Source: Cepaea nemoralis (lineage: Eukaryota > Mollusca > Gastropoda > Stylommatophora > Helicidae). From it: DNA of 64,000 bases. The first letter of the stretch is position 1, and each line of letters starts with the position of its first letter. Location of the stretch: assembly GCA_014155875.1 (NCBI GenBank), contig JACEFZ010014441.1:140001-204000 (forward strand). The letters run 5' to 3'. Shown here piece after piece: positions 45,960 to 58,269 of the stretch. The notes under the pieces were generated by a model, which searched no databases, was not told the origin of the DNA, and saw only the letters and a list, made by a program, of their open reading frames with translations. The position numbers and the translations under genes were made by a program.

Positions 45960-46264
45960 ACCTCTTTTTTGATGACAAATCCTGTTCCTAATTCATGTTT
46001 ATTTTGGGTGTTTCCTCCATATATTATAATCATTTCATTTTGCTCTAAAGTACCCTTTCCGGGCCACCTTATTTTTTGAATTGCTGTTATATCCATTTGA
46101 TATTAAACAAGTTCCCGGGTTAGTTCTTCAGCCGCCCCAGCTCGATATAGTGTCTGTACATTCCATGTTCCAAATCTCAAGAGTCCTTTAACGTTCCGAG
46201 GTCGTTGTCCAAATAAGTCAGTCCGAATTCGAGGCTTATGTATCTGTTTCGTAACAAAATAGTT

Positions 46265-46580
46265 ACATTATAATACAACAATAAGAAAGAGACAAATAGC
46301 TTTTTTTGGTGATCGAGTGAAATGGCGAGTCATGACCGCCCACGCTTTCCGGCATGGCACATGATTGATTGATGAGAAGAGAGGCGCTGGAGAACATCGT
46401 TGCACATGGAAAGATCGAGGGGAAGAGAGGCAGAGGCAGACCACGAGAAATGATGATGGATGGATTGCGACGGTGGCATGGAGGAATATCAACAGCAGAG
46501 TTGATCAAGAAAACCAAAACAGAGATGTGTGGGAAGTCATGAACGCCTACGCCATGTCGGCACGGCTCTTGATGATGATG
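46265..46580 (+). mobile_element. LINE-C 3' part, unit C
   Basis: Same as units A and B including the short LINE-B insertion. One extra base near 46,553 (CGCCATGTCGG for CGCCTGTCGG). Confidence 0.85.
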
Positions 46581-47103
46581 AATTTATATTGAGGATTGTT
46601 GGCCTTTAACAAGCCTGCCAAAAATGATAGGAATCCTTTTTACCGCCATTATAGCTTTAGTTGTAAATTACAAATTAAGCATAAATGCAAAGGGTCAAAA
46701 TTTGCTTATAAAATATGATAAAGCATAGATTTAACAATCATTCAATAAGAAAGAAACTAAAATAGGTATTCTAGGGTTACAAAATCATACTTATTTATTG
46801 ACTACCCAATTTCTACAACAAAAGTAAAGAGATTTGTAGTTATTTAATGACATTATACTAGGTATACAATTTCCTTTTTTTTAAAATAAAGTAATCTCCC
46901 TTGTCGCGATATTAGATGTTTATGTTCCCTACTCATTGCGTATCTAGGTGTTTTTTGCTTTTAGATGTCTAGTGATTCCGCAGAATGCTTGAAAATAAGT
47001 ATTAATAAGTGTAGTGATCAATCAAGGCATTACTATCATGCTACTATATTTTAAATATTCTCTACGCAAACGTAATTGCACCAGCATTTGGCTGAGGGGG
47101 TGG

Positions 47104-47104
47104 G

Positions 47105-47198
<94 letters not shown>

Positions 47199-47212
47199 GA
47201 GAACGAGAGAGA
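47104..47212. repeat. (GA)n microsatellite, unit C
   Basis: Intermediate length, same flanks as A and B. Confidence 0.97.
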
Positions 47213-48324
47213 TGGATGGAAGGGGAAAGAGAACTATGTGAAATTTACAAGCATAAATAGCATTTCCTCTAAGCATAATATTTGTCTACATAAACCCCGT
47301 ACACTTACACGGCCTTTCTATCCATCCATCATGTACCATGCCGATAAGCGTGGGCGGCCATGTTCTGCCATCTCACTCGATCACCAGAGTCGTGGATCAG
47401 CTCCGTGTTCCTGTCTCTACCATGCCACGTGGCCAACCATCCAGGTATTTACTTCTCGATCTTCCTCTTGGTCTCTTCCCCTCGATCTTGCCAGTTGTCA
47501 CCAAGTTCTCCAAATTATTTCTTCTCATAACATGCCCAAAACATTGTGACTGTCTACGTTTAATGACTCTAATCAGTTTACGATCTTCATTTGTTTCGTG
47601 ATAGACTTGTTCATTGGTCTTTCTGGCTGTCCATAGTATTCTTTGCATTTCCTCAGAAACCACATTTCCACAGTACAGGTTCTATGCAGCACTTCAACAC
47701 TCTTTTTCTCGTTTCAATTGATATCTTTTTATTGGTCAGTATGTTTTTCATATTGCAAAAGGCTAACTTCGCAATGGCAATTCTTGTTCTAATCTATTCA
47801 AGGCATCTCCCATCAGATGTTATGACTGTTCCAAGATAACTGTACTTATTAACTCGCTTGAGAATGTCCATTTATTTGTATATCACATTGTGTTATTTCC
47901 TTCTTCCCAGTGACGACCATAATCTGTGTATTCTCAATATTCAGTTCTAACCATAGTTGTTCATTGAGTGCAACAACCGCATCTACTAAATTTTGCAGGT
48001 CCTGTTCATTGTCTGCAATAAAGACTGTATCATCTGCATATCTAATGTTATTGATGTATCGTCCCCCAATGTTGATTCCTTCCTTATCTTCTATATTTCT
48101 GAAAATAGTTTCACTGTACAGGGAAAAATTATCTGGAGACATTACACATCCCTGTCTCACACCTCTTTTAATAGGCTGATATTGACCTACATAGTTATTA
48201 ATTCTGATGGCAGCTTGTTGTTTCTAATATATGTCTTTTTCTTACAAGTCTAAGGTCTTTTCCATCAATTTGTAGATCTTCAAGCATCCTTATCATGTCG
48301 ACATGTCTCACTTTATCGAAGGCC

Positions 48325-48557
48325 ATTTTGTAGTCGGTTTCTGTGGCTAAGGGCTTGCGAACGCGGTTTGTAAGCCCGTATACCCGGGTTCGAAACACAG
48401 CGGTGCAGGTCTTTTCGAAAAAGGTATAGGAGCCGGTCGTTCAGAATGCAATGGCAAACTACTGAACGTAAAATTTGCTCAGGAATCACGAACAGCGAAA
48501 ATGCTGGGGTTGACTGCTACGTCCTGTGACATGCAACTTAATTAATTTTGTGTAGTC
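48325..48557 (+). mobile_element. SINE1, unit C
   Basis: Same insertion. Left flank ATTTTGTAGTC as in unit B, which groups B with C at this site. Confidence 0.87.
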
Positions 48558-48880
48558 AATAAAGCAAAGATATAGATCTTTTTTTACTTCTATAGAACGT
48601 TTTATAACTGTTCTCAGTATATACACAACATTTACTGTGCCCTTGCCTTTTACAAGCCTACATTGTTCTGCTAATTCGGGTTATATTTTCTTCCTAACTT
48701 CTTGCATGATAATTCTCAGCAGAATCTTCGTGATGTGGCTCATTATTCTAATTGTTCGATGCTGATCGCATTCCAAGGCTCTTGATTTCTTCGGGATTGC
48801 AATAAATATAGAATTACATAATTCAGGAGGTATATCTCCAGTATCGTATATTGCGTTCAGTAGTCTGGTGACTTGGTTAA

Positions 48881-49112
48881 AGTCGCTTGAAAGTCGACAG
48901 GGTCGACTTAATTGTACCGGGTTTTACCCCATATGGCTCGGTCTCTTTCCGCAGCGCGGAAAGCGTCGCACCAAGCACAAACTCCGTAGCTCTACCGACG
49001 ACCCACAGGAGTCTCCGAAAAATTTCACTCGTGATCTGAAGGACGAGTCCCGGAATCGAACCCACAACCTTCGAAGCCCGAGTCAAACGGCTTGACCACT
49101 TCGCCATAGGGT
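48881..49112 (-). mobile_element. SINE2, unit C
   Basis: Same insertion. It keeps the CTCGTGATCTGAAGGACG stretch, closer to the upstream copy (CTCGTGAACCGAAGGACG), so it is the least shortened of the array copies. Confidence 0.85.
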
Positions 49113-50594
49113 TATTCCATATTCTTCTAAGGCATTGATCATTTCTATTGTGATGTTATCTGTACCCGTGGTCTTGCCAGTTTTCATATGGTTAAGAGCA
49201 TTCTGAACTTCCATCTTCAAAATTGGTCATTCATTATTATTTCATGAACATTTTGTTCTTCTCTTGTATCATCACATAATCTGACCACGCATGTAAAAAC
49301 TGATATTTTTCTATTATGATTTTGCCATCTTTGGATTTTTAGCAACCCGTTGATGTGTGTGTGGTCTTTTGTTAGGGATGTCATTAATTCTTTTGTGCAT
49401 TAATTTGGTATTCCGGGTGTTGTATTGGTTTTCAATTTCCTCAAGCCATGATTCTTTTGCATCTTTGCATAGCTTCCTAATTTTCCTGTGAATCTCTTCA
49501 TAGTTTTGCTTGTTAATTTTGTTATTTCTTCTTACTTCAATGAGTTTTAAGATGTCTTCCGTCAACCTATTCTTGCGTCCTATTATCGTTATTTTTGTGA
49601 TGGTTGTGTCTGCAGCTTGATTGACTGATTTCTTTAATATTTCCCATTGGTCACTGACGTCTTGATACAATATTTCCATATCGGTCAATGTATCGAATCT
49701 GTTCTTTACCTCTACGTTGAATTTATCTTTTATTTCCTCACTCTTCAGTGCCTGTAGATCAAATTTTGTGTTTCTTGGTGAATATTTGACTTTCTTTAAT
49801 TTTATATGTAAATTGCTTAAGATTAATCTATGGTCGCTGTAGCAGTCTGCACTTGGTATAGTTATTGCGACTTTTAAGGCATTTCGAAATCTTCTGCTGA
49901 TGAGAATGTAATCAGTTTGATTTATGATCTTATGATTAGGACTCCTCCATGTCCATAATCTCCTTGGGTGCTGTTGGTACCAGGTGTTTCCAATAATCAA
50001 ATCATGCTCTATTGCCCACTGTGCAAGACTGCAACATCTTTCGTTCCGTTCCCCTAGTCAATACTTGCCTACTATGCATCCGTCCTGTTGATTTCCAACT
50101 TTGGCATTCAAGTCACCCATTATAATATTTACTTGAGAATTCTTGCATTTCTTGAAGGCTTTCTCCACATCATTATAAAATTCATCAATGCTGTTATCAC
50201 TACTGTCTGCTGTTGGTGCATAAACTTGTATGACGTTGACATCAAAAGGTTTTCCACTCAACTTCACCAGTAACACTCTGTCTGTTCTAGTTCAATATCC
50301 TTTGATCGATTTTGTTCTCTCTGTATCTATTATAATTGCTACTCCTCGTTATTGTTTCTCTTCACCAGAATAGATTAATCTATATTCCTCAGATGTTTTA
50401 ATTCCCATTCCTGTCCTAACAGGTTAATATTTAATCTTCTCATTTCATTCTTAATGTTATCAAATTTTCCATCCCCACTCATAGTTCTTACATTCCAAGT
50501 TCTACTTTCAATGTAGATATTCTTTTGCACTCAGTCGCCTGATGACGGCCTGGAATCACCTGGTGCACATGACTACCACTGCCGGGTTAGGCTG

Positions 50595-51284
50595 TTCCCG
50601 TGGAGCACCCATATACGCCGTTTCTCTGATTATCGATAAGACTGCAGCACAAGATATTCTTGGCATCTGTAAAGAAGATAGTTTTCCATTGCTTTCCTTC
50701 CTAGAAGTGACCATACTGGTCGATGACCGTAGCCATTGTCTCCCCAAAAAATGAGATCCTCTGCCTACCGTCGTGAAGCTGGAGATCATAACCTACAACT
50801 ATCTTTTGGCTGCTCTTCAACTTCATCCACAACCTGCATGCATGGCTTCACGTATCCCTGATCGGGGGCTAAACGGGTACTCCACCTTGCCCAATGGTGT
50901 CCTGTAGGCTAGCAGAGGGAAGGATGCACCTTACTTCTCCTTTGATAAGGGATACCCCTACCCCGCCACTCGACACTGACCTTTCGCCAGTGCCAAAATA
51001 AGTGCATGCAGGCCTTGACTGTGCCAGACCAGGTTTTGTCCTGCTCACTTCAACTATTAAGCTTCATCTCTCGTATTCCTTTCACCTAGGCCATAACCAC
51101 TAGTCACATACTCAACTTCTCGCTGCTAATTTGGAGTTAAAATCCCCGAGGATAACAGTCATTTCAAAATTGTTACACTGGTCCTCGGCCATGTCTAATT
51201 CGTTATATATTCAAGAAGACCTGGGCAAGAAAATGTGAGGTGAAGAAATTTATTGGCATTGAGAATCTTTCATATTTACTGAAG
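50595..51284. repeat. Truncated, diverged fourth unit (D)
   Basis: Matches the first ~690 bp of the units (GGAGCACCCATATACGCCGTTTC ... GAGAATCTTTCATATTTACTGAA) with many more substitutions and small indels than A-C show among themselves. It stops at 51,284, where a plus-strand LINE-B end begins. Confidence 0.88.
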
Positions 51285-51628
51285 CTTTGTGGTTTCTGAG
51301 GAAAATGCAAAGAATACCATGGACAGACAGAAAAATCAATGAACAAGTCTTTCCAGAAATAAATGAAGATCGTAAACTGATTAGAGACAATAAACGTAGA
51401 TAGTCAAAGTATTGTGGGCATGCTATGAGAAGAAATGTCTTGGACAACGTGGTGTCAACTGGCAAGATCGGAGGGAAGAGACCAAGGGGAAGTCCGAAAA
51501 GTAAATACCTGGAAGGCTTGGTCACTTGGCATGGTCGAGACAGGAACACGGAGCTGATCCAATATTGTGGTAATCGAATGAGATGGCAAAACATGACCGC
51601 CCATGCTTATCGGTTTGAAACATGATGG
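51285..51628 (+). mobile_element. LINE-B 3' fragment (plus strand)
   Basis: TTGTGGTTTCTGAGGAAAATGCAAAGAATACC starts the fragment. It encodes VVSTGKIGGKRPRGSPKSKY and WHGRDRNTELIQYCGNRMRW, and ends near ATCGGTTTGAAACATGATGGATG. It replaces the continuation of unit D. Several substitutions from the other copies. Confidence 0.82.
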
Positions 51629-54388
51629 ATGACCTTCGACATTTCCACATTGTTCTTCTCCTATTTATATATCCACTATAATTGATAAACCTGTTTTTTG
51701 CCTCCACCAGAATGGTTTATGCTATAATCCTCGGAAATTATAATATCCTCAGGTCTCACATATTATTTTTTTAATGTTGCGTATCCGTTACAGGACGTTG
51801 CAATCAACACCAGCATTTTTCAGTTAATGTTGATGTACTACAAGATTACGCTCAGTAGTTTACCATTGCTTTCTGAGCGACCGGCTCACTGTCATGAGGT
51901 GAGGTTGCTTCCTCTACAATGATACGAATTCAGGCTCTATAATGTAGCGAGCTCACCTCAAGCTCTATGTGGCTATGGGCATCAGGGGTACATGACAGCA
52001 TATATTGAGGCATTCTGACGCAGGACAGGGTAACCATCTGAATTCCACAACAACGACTCAACGCATATACTGATGGAATGAACTGCAATGTATTTCTTAC
52101 AGCTGATCGCAGACTACGGTAATGAGTGTGGGATTGATGCCGACTTCAGTCATTCTCTCTCTCCATGCACTCCCGCTCTTTAATCAGAAATCATCTCCAC
52201 AGACCAGTGAAAGTGTTGGGAACAAGGCCAGCCGCCCAGTGTATAATGCAAATCCAATATACTACTCCTACCTTCAACTGGAGCTCACCATACTCGAATT
52301 CCAACAGCTAGCGCTGCCTTTGGTGACTTATGAATTATTAACGGTTTGACTCCCAAGACTGGTATTGAAAGCACATCCGATCACCTTGTCCGCTGGCACA
52401 CAAACTAATGCTTAAGCCGTTATGGCGTTAGGTGACGTCGTATCATGACGTCTACATTGCGTTCAATGTTGGTGTCACAATGTTCACCATTTGTGACACC
52501 CGTTATCTTCTTCTTTGATGCGCTAACTCATCAATTGCCTGCCTCACTGTCATTTACTACATGACAGCTTTGCCCCCTCTACAATGAAAATGATCGTTAG
52601 ACCATTTTCTATGTTATCTTGACATGCAAGCAAATGATGTCCACGACGTAAATTACATCCTATTGTGATAGACAACGCATTCACCGTCCTTGGAACTTAG
52701 TTTGTCAACGTGAACCACTCTAGATCGTGGGATATTGAACACTGGACTAAAGTACAAGTCCCGAACACCGCCACCTCTACATTCTATAAATGATCCCTGA
52801 GATGTTATCGCGTTAACATGCCCGACTACTTGTAACTAAACTAAGGCTCAAACACCGCCAGTTCATATATTAAGATCTGTTATCGCGTATATATGTTGAC
52901 ACCTTAAAACTACTAACGGTCTCTATATCCCCGAGTGCCGTCAGTTAAATAAAAACACCATCCAGTGTTGCATACCCAACGATCACATGATCCGTAGTCG
53001 ACAACTGATTGTCCTTGTCGTGAATACATATATCCACACAACTGCAAGTCGACCTGGCACACCCTCATTTCTTTTCGCTATAGCATTTCGATAGGGAAAA
53101 CTATTCTCAATATCACTGTGTTATATAACTATAATGTGTTGTTCATTTGTTATATGTATCTATGTATCCTATAATGTGTAGTGTTTACTATATGTTTGTG
53201 TCTATTAATTTTCTTTCATTCCTTTCTCTTCCTTCATCCATCGTGAAAATGATATGTATGATGATCAATAGTTAACACAGCACATACTACTGACATTATG
53301 AACTACAACACATCAATGTCTGGATAATTAAAATAACAAATATCAATCCTCATAATAATTATAAAAACAAAATATATAAACATAACATTAAAACAATAAA
53401 CATATTCATTTATGAAACATGTATATCACTTAAGATATAATTAATTAATTTGATCGGAGATCCGCACAGACTCTGTCCTCGAGTTTATGTCCTATATTGA
53501 AAATTCGAAAATCATGAATTTGTTTATAATTTCCTTACACTAACACAATTAAAATTATCTATAAACCACCACCGATACTACCATATTGGCTTGTGACAGA
53601 ATGCAGCCACACACATCGGTTATGCCACGTGAAACTTTTCACCTGTTTCTCTGAAATAATAATAACAACAAGTGACTAAGTTACGTCTATACTTTCTTTC
53701 AATTAAAAAAAAAAAATTATATATTTATCTGTGGTAATTCAGACTTAGCCACAGTCATCCTACCGTAATGTTACACTACAAAAAAAATTAAATCAGACAA
53801 TATAAATATATATATAAATATATACATATATCCATAAAACGTTCATAATTTATTTATAGTCTACTGAGTAGATCAGCTAGGTTATTTTATGTTCTAAAAA
53901 TTGAATTCCTGAAATGCAAATTCAGTTTTATTTGGCTTTATCGTAAAATCAAAATCCGAATGCGACAAAACAAACCATCTGTCTAGGAATGTACGATGAT
54001 GTACTATTTCAGTTTTATGGCTGCTACGTTTGTGATGTCTTTAAATACTAAATGTAGAATGATAACGGATAATTCTGAAAACAAAAAGAAGGTATAAGAA
54101 TTCCTATAAACAGAAAGGCGCTACTGGCGCGGTCATGTGTATAGAATCCTCCGCCATCTCAGATATGATCTATACAACTATATAAATTTCGCCATGCTCG
54201 CTCTTACCCAGTCTATTTGAGCCTAGGTTTTAGATAAAGATAATCGCTTATATAAAAGAAATTTAAAAAAATGATTGATAATATGAACCAGACAATAATA
54301 CAAATACAGTACACTCCGCTTATAACAATATTTATGATGACAATACAATCACAATGACGCTACATGTTTTATTTACAGTTAGTAAAAT
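51629..54388. other. Gene-free AT-rich region
   Basis: 51,640-51,780 resembles a decayed LINE-F/B endonuclease start (AATGGTTTATGCTATAATCC...CAGGTCTCACATATT). The rest shows no ORF with motifs. 53,100-54,360 is very AT-rich with ATATATATAAATATATACATATATC near 53,805. Nothing else recognised. Confidence 0.5.
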
Positions 54389-56866
54389 TCATTTTGAGAT
54401 GACCAAGAATTTTCTTCCTAACAGATATCTAACCAATTTCTGACCAGAATTTACCAACGATAAAGTAATTTCATAGCGTTTGTGTGATTCGTATACCTTT
54501 CTCCCAGAGTACAAGACAAGATGTAGTATTTTCCTACAACCTTGTGGACGAATGTACACGACAGACAGTAAACAGGTACCATCCACCACAACACCATTAT
54601 TTGCTCCGAAAATGATCTTAAGACTGATCATTGAATTTGCTTCCTGCAAAGGAATCTCAGATTCGTCATACCGTGTCGTCAGGCAGGTTGTTAGAATACA
54701 TTGTACAGAATCATCATATATACCTATAATATGGCTCACCTTCCGGCGTACACCATATTGTACCATCTTAATCACACTCCCTGTCGCCTTAGCTATACAT
54801 TTTATTACTTTGTTTGTTATGACAGATAGCAAGGAAATCAACCAGAAGAAAGTCTCGACTACATCTAATGAAGTATCTGTTTTCATACCCATATTCTTCG
54901 GATTACAAGACGGAACTGTCACTGATATGTCATATGTCCGTGGTTTTCTATCCACTTGTATGATGTCCTGTTGCAGCGTTATTGCTGTGGCTTGAACTAT
55001 CTTATTATCTTTAGGTTCCACCATAACTGGATGTGACATGTGTGTGTTTGAAACCAGACCATCATGAGGTAATCGACTGTCCTTTTGTATTTGTGTATTA
55101 TTAACGGTGTTTGCTACAATATGCTTTCTTTCCCATTCTGTTATGTCCTCACACGAAACATCACATAATTCAGGGATATTTCCAATAAAGACATCCACAA
55201 ATGGGTCCGGCAACGCAGCTACCTTTATTTTCCTAGAAAAATATGGGCAGTTTATATCAGCCCAGGCAACTGGAAACCTTTCTCTTCTACCTCCAAAAGT
55301 TCTACAGGTCACATGCTCTCCAGTATAGTCGGTTTCATTAATTAGCTTTTTATGTATTCCCACTATACTCGACCCAGAATCGCGTACTAAGCTACATTTC
55401 TTTCCATTCACTATGGCGTGTTGTACGATAAGTGATCCATTTGTAATTTGGACCGCATTAGCCTCCTGCACCTGTATTTTATGACCACACGTCAAGTTGC
55501 CCTCTTTGTGAAAGATCTTGCATGTATCACACATTGGGTCGATGGGAGAATATTCTACTTCTACCGTATTTGCATGACTAATCTCGTCCGAGTCACTGTC
55601 ACTACTAGATGTCAGCATCCCTATGTTTGCTTCTTTATACAGTTGTCTTAAAGGACAAGATGAAAACATATGTCCAAAACTTTTACATTTAAAGCATTGT
55701 GTTTGTCTTTGATAGGTGTTAAATCTGTCTCTATTTCTAAGTGCTAATTTCTTTATGTAACTGTCAAACTGCGGATGTTTGTCGCACATTTGATTTGAGC
55801 CGTGGGTGAAACCACAGTATTTGCAAGTTGTCCATACACCCTTTTTCTCGTGTTTAACATAAGGTTGATACTTTGGTTGTTGTTGTTTTTCCCTCCTTTG
55901 ATGTTGTCCACCAGACTGTTGTTGTGTTTTGTATCCCTGCATCCTTGATTTCTGAGGGAATCTATCACATGCGTTTGTCTCCACCAATGGGGAAAAACTA
56001 TTATTATATATGTCTTTGTGGGCGTCGAAGAAAGACTCTCCCTTTTCATCCATCTGCTGTATACTCGAACATTTCTGTTCAATATGAAAGGTAGACATAG
56101 ATGGAGGAACCGCCGAGATCAGTTTGTCTCTAACAATCAAGTCACGTAGCTTCTTGTAGTCATCAGTAACATTGGCTGATCGAGCCCATTTATCGAATGT
56201 TAATTGAGTCAAAGAGGAGAAGTCAAGGAACGTCTGTCCTGCTTTAGGAATAAGATTTTTGAATGATGCACGAAGGCCAAATTCGTCAAGACAAAAATGA
56301 GACATCAGTCTCTTTCGAATGTATGAGTAATCACTACGTAACTCATCTGGGATCAGTTCTACAACCTGCAAAGGTTCACCACTTAAGTGCCTATGCAGCA
56401 AAACCGCCCATTCGGTCTCTGCAACTCCATAGTGTCTCAAGATTAGCTCAAAATTAGTTAGCCATGCAGAGACGGAATCGGAGTTGGAGTATGTCTTTAT
56501 CACCCCATTATATTTCTTAATGGCCTCTGTGGATTGTGCCTCCACTTTGTTTCTAGCAATCTGTTCATCCTTGTCCTTCTCGTACTGTTTCATTTTGAAG
56601 TTATTCTCCAATTCTTTTTCCTTCAGAAGCTTTTCTGTATTCAATTTCTCAAGATTAAAAGCCATCTCTTTTTCTCTTAATTGTGCTTCTCTATCTAGTT
56701 TTTCCTTATCTGCAGCGATTTGCAATGCCATCCTTTCCTTATCAGCAACCAATTGAGCTGCAATTCTGTCATTTTCTGCGGCTATCCTCTCTTTATCTGC
56801 TGCAACGCGTAAATTACCATTACGGCGACAACCGCTACCGATTCTCGCGCAGGTTACGTAACACAC
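54389..56866 (-). CDS. Ty3-type Gag-protease polyprotein, 825-codon open frame without RT
   Basis: Domains by residue: Lys/Glu/Ala-rich coiled coil with DKER(I/M)A repeats (about 19-115); SCAN-like capsid region (about 121-290, with W135, HRHLSGEPLQVVELIP, LRDLIVRDKLI); Gln-rich linker (310-335); a Cys/His cluster CKYCGFTHGSNQMC (348-361); a CCHC knuckle CFKCKSFGHMFSSC (391-404); an acidic Ser/Asp stretch (420-428); CDTCKIFHKEGNLTCGH (446-462); a retropepsin-like domain with the catalytic triplet DSG (496-498) and VFIGNIPE (560-567). The last ~190 residues have no recognised domain and include a hydrophobic stretch (about 670-690). No LTR, RT, RNase H or integrase is seen on this strand nearby. 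The first ~18 residues look like non-Gag sequence, so the native start is probably lost. The related plus-strand element is at 59,356. It could be a broken retroelement or a retained Gag. Confidence 0.85.
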   Translation of the reverse strand: MCYVTCARIGSGCRRNGNLRVAADKERIAAENDRIAAQLVADKERMALQIAADKEKLDREAQLREKEMAFNLEKLNTEKLLKEKELENNFKMKQYEKDKDEQIARNKVEAQSTEAIKKYNGVIKTYSNSDSVSAWLTNFELILRHYGVAETEWAVLLHRHLSGEPLQVVELIPDELRSDYSYIRKRLMSHFCLDEFGLRASFKNLIPKAGQTFLDFSSLTQLTFDKWARSANVTDDYKKLRDLIVRDKLISAVPPSMSTFHIEQKCSSIQQMDEKGESFFDAHKDIYNNSFSPLVETNACDRFPQKSRMQGYKTQQQSGGQHQRREKQQQPKYQPYVKHEKKGVWTTCKYCGFTHGSNQMCDKHPQFDSYIKKLALRNRDRFNTYQRQTQCFKCKSFGHMFSSCPLRQLYKEANIGMLTSSSDSDSDEISHANTVEVEYSPIDPMCDTCKIFHKEGNLTCGHKIQVQEANAVQITNGSLIVQHAIVNGKKCSLVRDSGSSIVGIHKKLINETDYTGEHVTCRTFGGRRERFPVAWADINCPYFSRKIKVAALPDPFVDVFIGNIPELCDVSCEDITEWERKHIVANTVNNTQIQKDSRLPHDGLVSNTHMSHPVMVEPKDNKIVQATAITLQQDIIQVDRKPRTYDISVTVPSCNPKNMGMKTDTSLDVVETFFWLISLLSVITNKVIKCIAKATGSVIKMVQYGVRRKVSHIIGIYDDSVQCILTTCLTTRYDESEIPLQEANSMISLKIIFGANNGVVVDGTCLLSVVYIRPQGCRKILHLVLYSGRKVYESHKRYEITLSLVNSGQKLVRYLLGRKFLVISK

Positions 56867-57260
56867 GAGAATATAAGGGATTATGGAGACAGTCGTTAAC
56901 CCTTAGGCCAGGGAGACTGTTATATACATATAGCTTGCGGTCTCACATATACCTAACAAGTTAATATTCAGTCTTCACATTTCTTTCTTAATGTTATAAA
57001 AGTTTGAGATGGGCGTGGATAATTTTCTTTAAATGTTGTGTGGCTATAGGAGACCAATAAAAAGATATTGTTTCTCAACAGAGGGGAAGCCTTTAAGATA
57101 ACAAAGATGTGGAATCGCTTCTCTAAATGATCATCAACACGCCTTAGGTCCTTTGGTTCTAGAACCGACAGAACACCATTTTCTGTAGTATCCCACTTAA
57201 TTACGTGTCTCGGATGTACTACTTACACATGTGACTGGACGCAACTCCACCTTTGTCTGT

Positions 57261-57302
<42 letters not shown>

Positions 57303-57340
57303 TTGTGTGTGTATTTGTGTATACATGTGTTGAATATTGC
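56867..57340. other. LINE-F-like fragment and (GT)n
   Basis: 56,937-57,075 (TCACATATACCTAACAAGTTAATATTCAG ... ACCAATAAAAAGATATTG) resembles the LINE-F endonuclease start seen at 14,225-14,345. A (GT)n tract lies at 57,262-57,301. No gene. Confidence 0.5.
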
Positions 57341-57344
57341 ACTG

Positions 57345-57660
57345 CTGGTCTGGCTGTATGAGTGATTTTTGATAGAATCGTGTAGTCTGTGTTTAATAAT
57401 GAGATGGGTCTATAGTTTTTCAGCTGTGTTTTGTCTTAAAGTATGAGTGTTAAGTATGATATGTGGCCAGTGTTTGGGAGTTCTTGTTTGTGAAAAGCTT
57501 CTTGGTAGACTTTTAGAAGAAATTTGCCTACGATAGGAAAGAAGTGTTGGTAGAATTCTACAGTGCAAGAGACAACATAAGCTTGAGTCCCTATATTGTG
57601 TCTGCTAATGTAAGCTCTGTGTCTTGTATGTCCTTATATGTGTCAGACAGTTACTTGTGT
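57345..57660 (-). pseudogene. L1/Tx1-like LINE reverse transcriptase fragment
   Basis: On the minus strand a frame with one stop reads VEFYQHFFPIVGKFLLKVYQ, then EAFHKQELPNTGHISYLTLI, then LKNYRPISLLNTDYTILSKI. NYRPISLLNTDY is RT motif 1 of the L1/Tx1 type, distinct from the NYRGIS of LINE-A and the HRTISIIS of LINE-B. Nothing downstream of motif 1 is recognisable. It could belong to the same family as LINE-D (2,779-4,560), which has ORF1 and endonuclease but no RT; that link is untested. Confidence 0.78.
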
Positions 57661-58269
57661 GTACTAAAATTAAAACGACTATGATAATTACCCATTCATA
57701 TCACTGCCAAGGTTTTACTGTTAGAATATCATAACGCCACATAGGATCCTCCTCCAATGCTACTATTACTAATGCTACTATGGCTACTATAACTATCACC
57801 ACCTCCACTACTCAAAGACTTTTCCGTACGCGTCCTCTGACGTAACGTGTATGTTAATGGTTATGAACCGACCTCATACGACCCATGAATCACTTCTCCA
57901 CACCACCGCCCGCCCACTTAATGTCTTTTGCATATGGCGCCAATGACTTACGCCAGGGAACCGCCAACCCAGGATAATGGAGTTGCTGTTGTTGTAGCAG
58001 TAGTAAAGGTAGGAAGTTTTCTGTTAAATCAGTGCCCGTTAACATCACACGGGGAAGGTTGTGCTGCTTGCAGTCTCTGTACCATTGTGTTCCAGTGTGT
58101 ATTTGTTCTTGTCTGTATGTGTGTTTGTGTGTATTTGTCACTGTTCATGTATGTATGTGTGCATCAAGTGTTTGTGTCTTTATTGTCTGTACGTGTGTGT
58201 GTGTGTGTGTTTGTTTGTTTGTTTGTTCGAGTGTGTATTTGTCTTTCACCCTTCACCGCTTCACTCCAC
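57661..58269. other. No recognisable gene; GT-rich patches
   Basis: ACTACTATGGCTACTATAACTATCACC-type triplet-rich sequence near 57,760 and TGTGTGTTTGTTTGTTTG near 58,195. Short ORFs are low-complexity. Confidence 0.45.

Larger units (their letters stand above)
33967..46264 (-). mobile_element. LINE-A (RTE-type) in unit C, broken by three insertions
   Basis: Same insertion in LINE-C as in A and B (ACATT at 46,265-46,269) but spread over 12.3 kb. It is interrupted by the 2,577-bp element (35,416-37,992, in the RT N-terminal region), the GT-rich element (38,275-39,210) and the 5.77-kb insert (39,976-45,741, in the endonuclease). It retains 33 bp of coding sequence near 34,165-34,197 (the RMEDNRETK segment) that units A and B have lost. 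Confidence 0.92.
32593..50594. repeat. Segmental tandem unit C (~9.6 kb plus 8.3 kb of insertions)
   Basis: Colinear with A and B but enlarged by a 2,577-bp element (35,416-37,992) and a ~5.77-kb insert (39,976-45,741). It keeps 33 bp of LINE-A (34,162-34,197 region) that units A and B both lack. From about 49,850 to the right the copy becomes visibly more diverged from A and B. Confidence 0.93.
47315..50594 (-). mobile_element. LINE-B, near-full-length, unit C
   Basis: As in A and B up to about 49,850. Beyond that the endonuclease and leader differ at many positions. Here the frame 49,314-50,000 (228 codons) runs continuously from the endonuclease QTDYILISRRFRNAL segment through SADCYSDHRLILSNLH into the linker, whereas A and B have a stop there. 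50,058-50,276 encodes VNVIQVYAPTADSSDNSIDE and IIMGDLNAKVGNQ. So the right end of unit C preserves the less decayed endonuclease. Confidence 0.88.

Noticed and set aside
54480..54995. 171-codon plus-strand ORF opposite the Gag-protease C-terminus
   Set aside because: It lies wholly antisense to the 825-codon frame and shows no motif. The minus frame is much longer and has recognisable domains.
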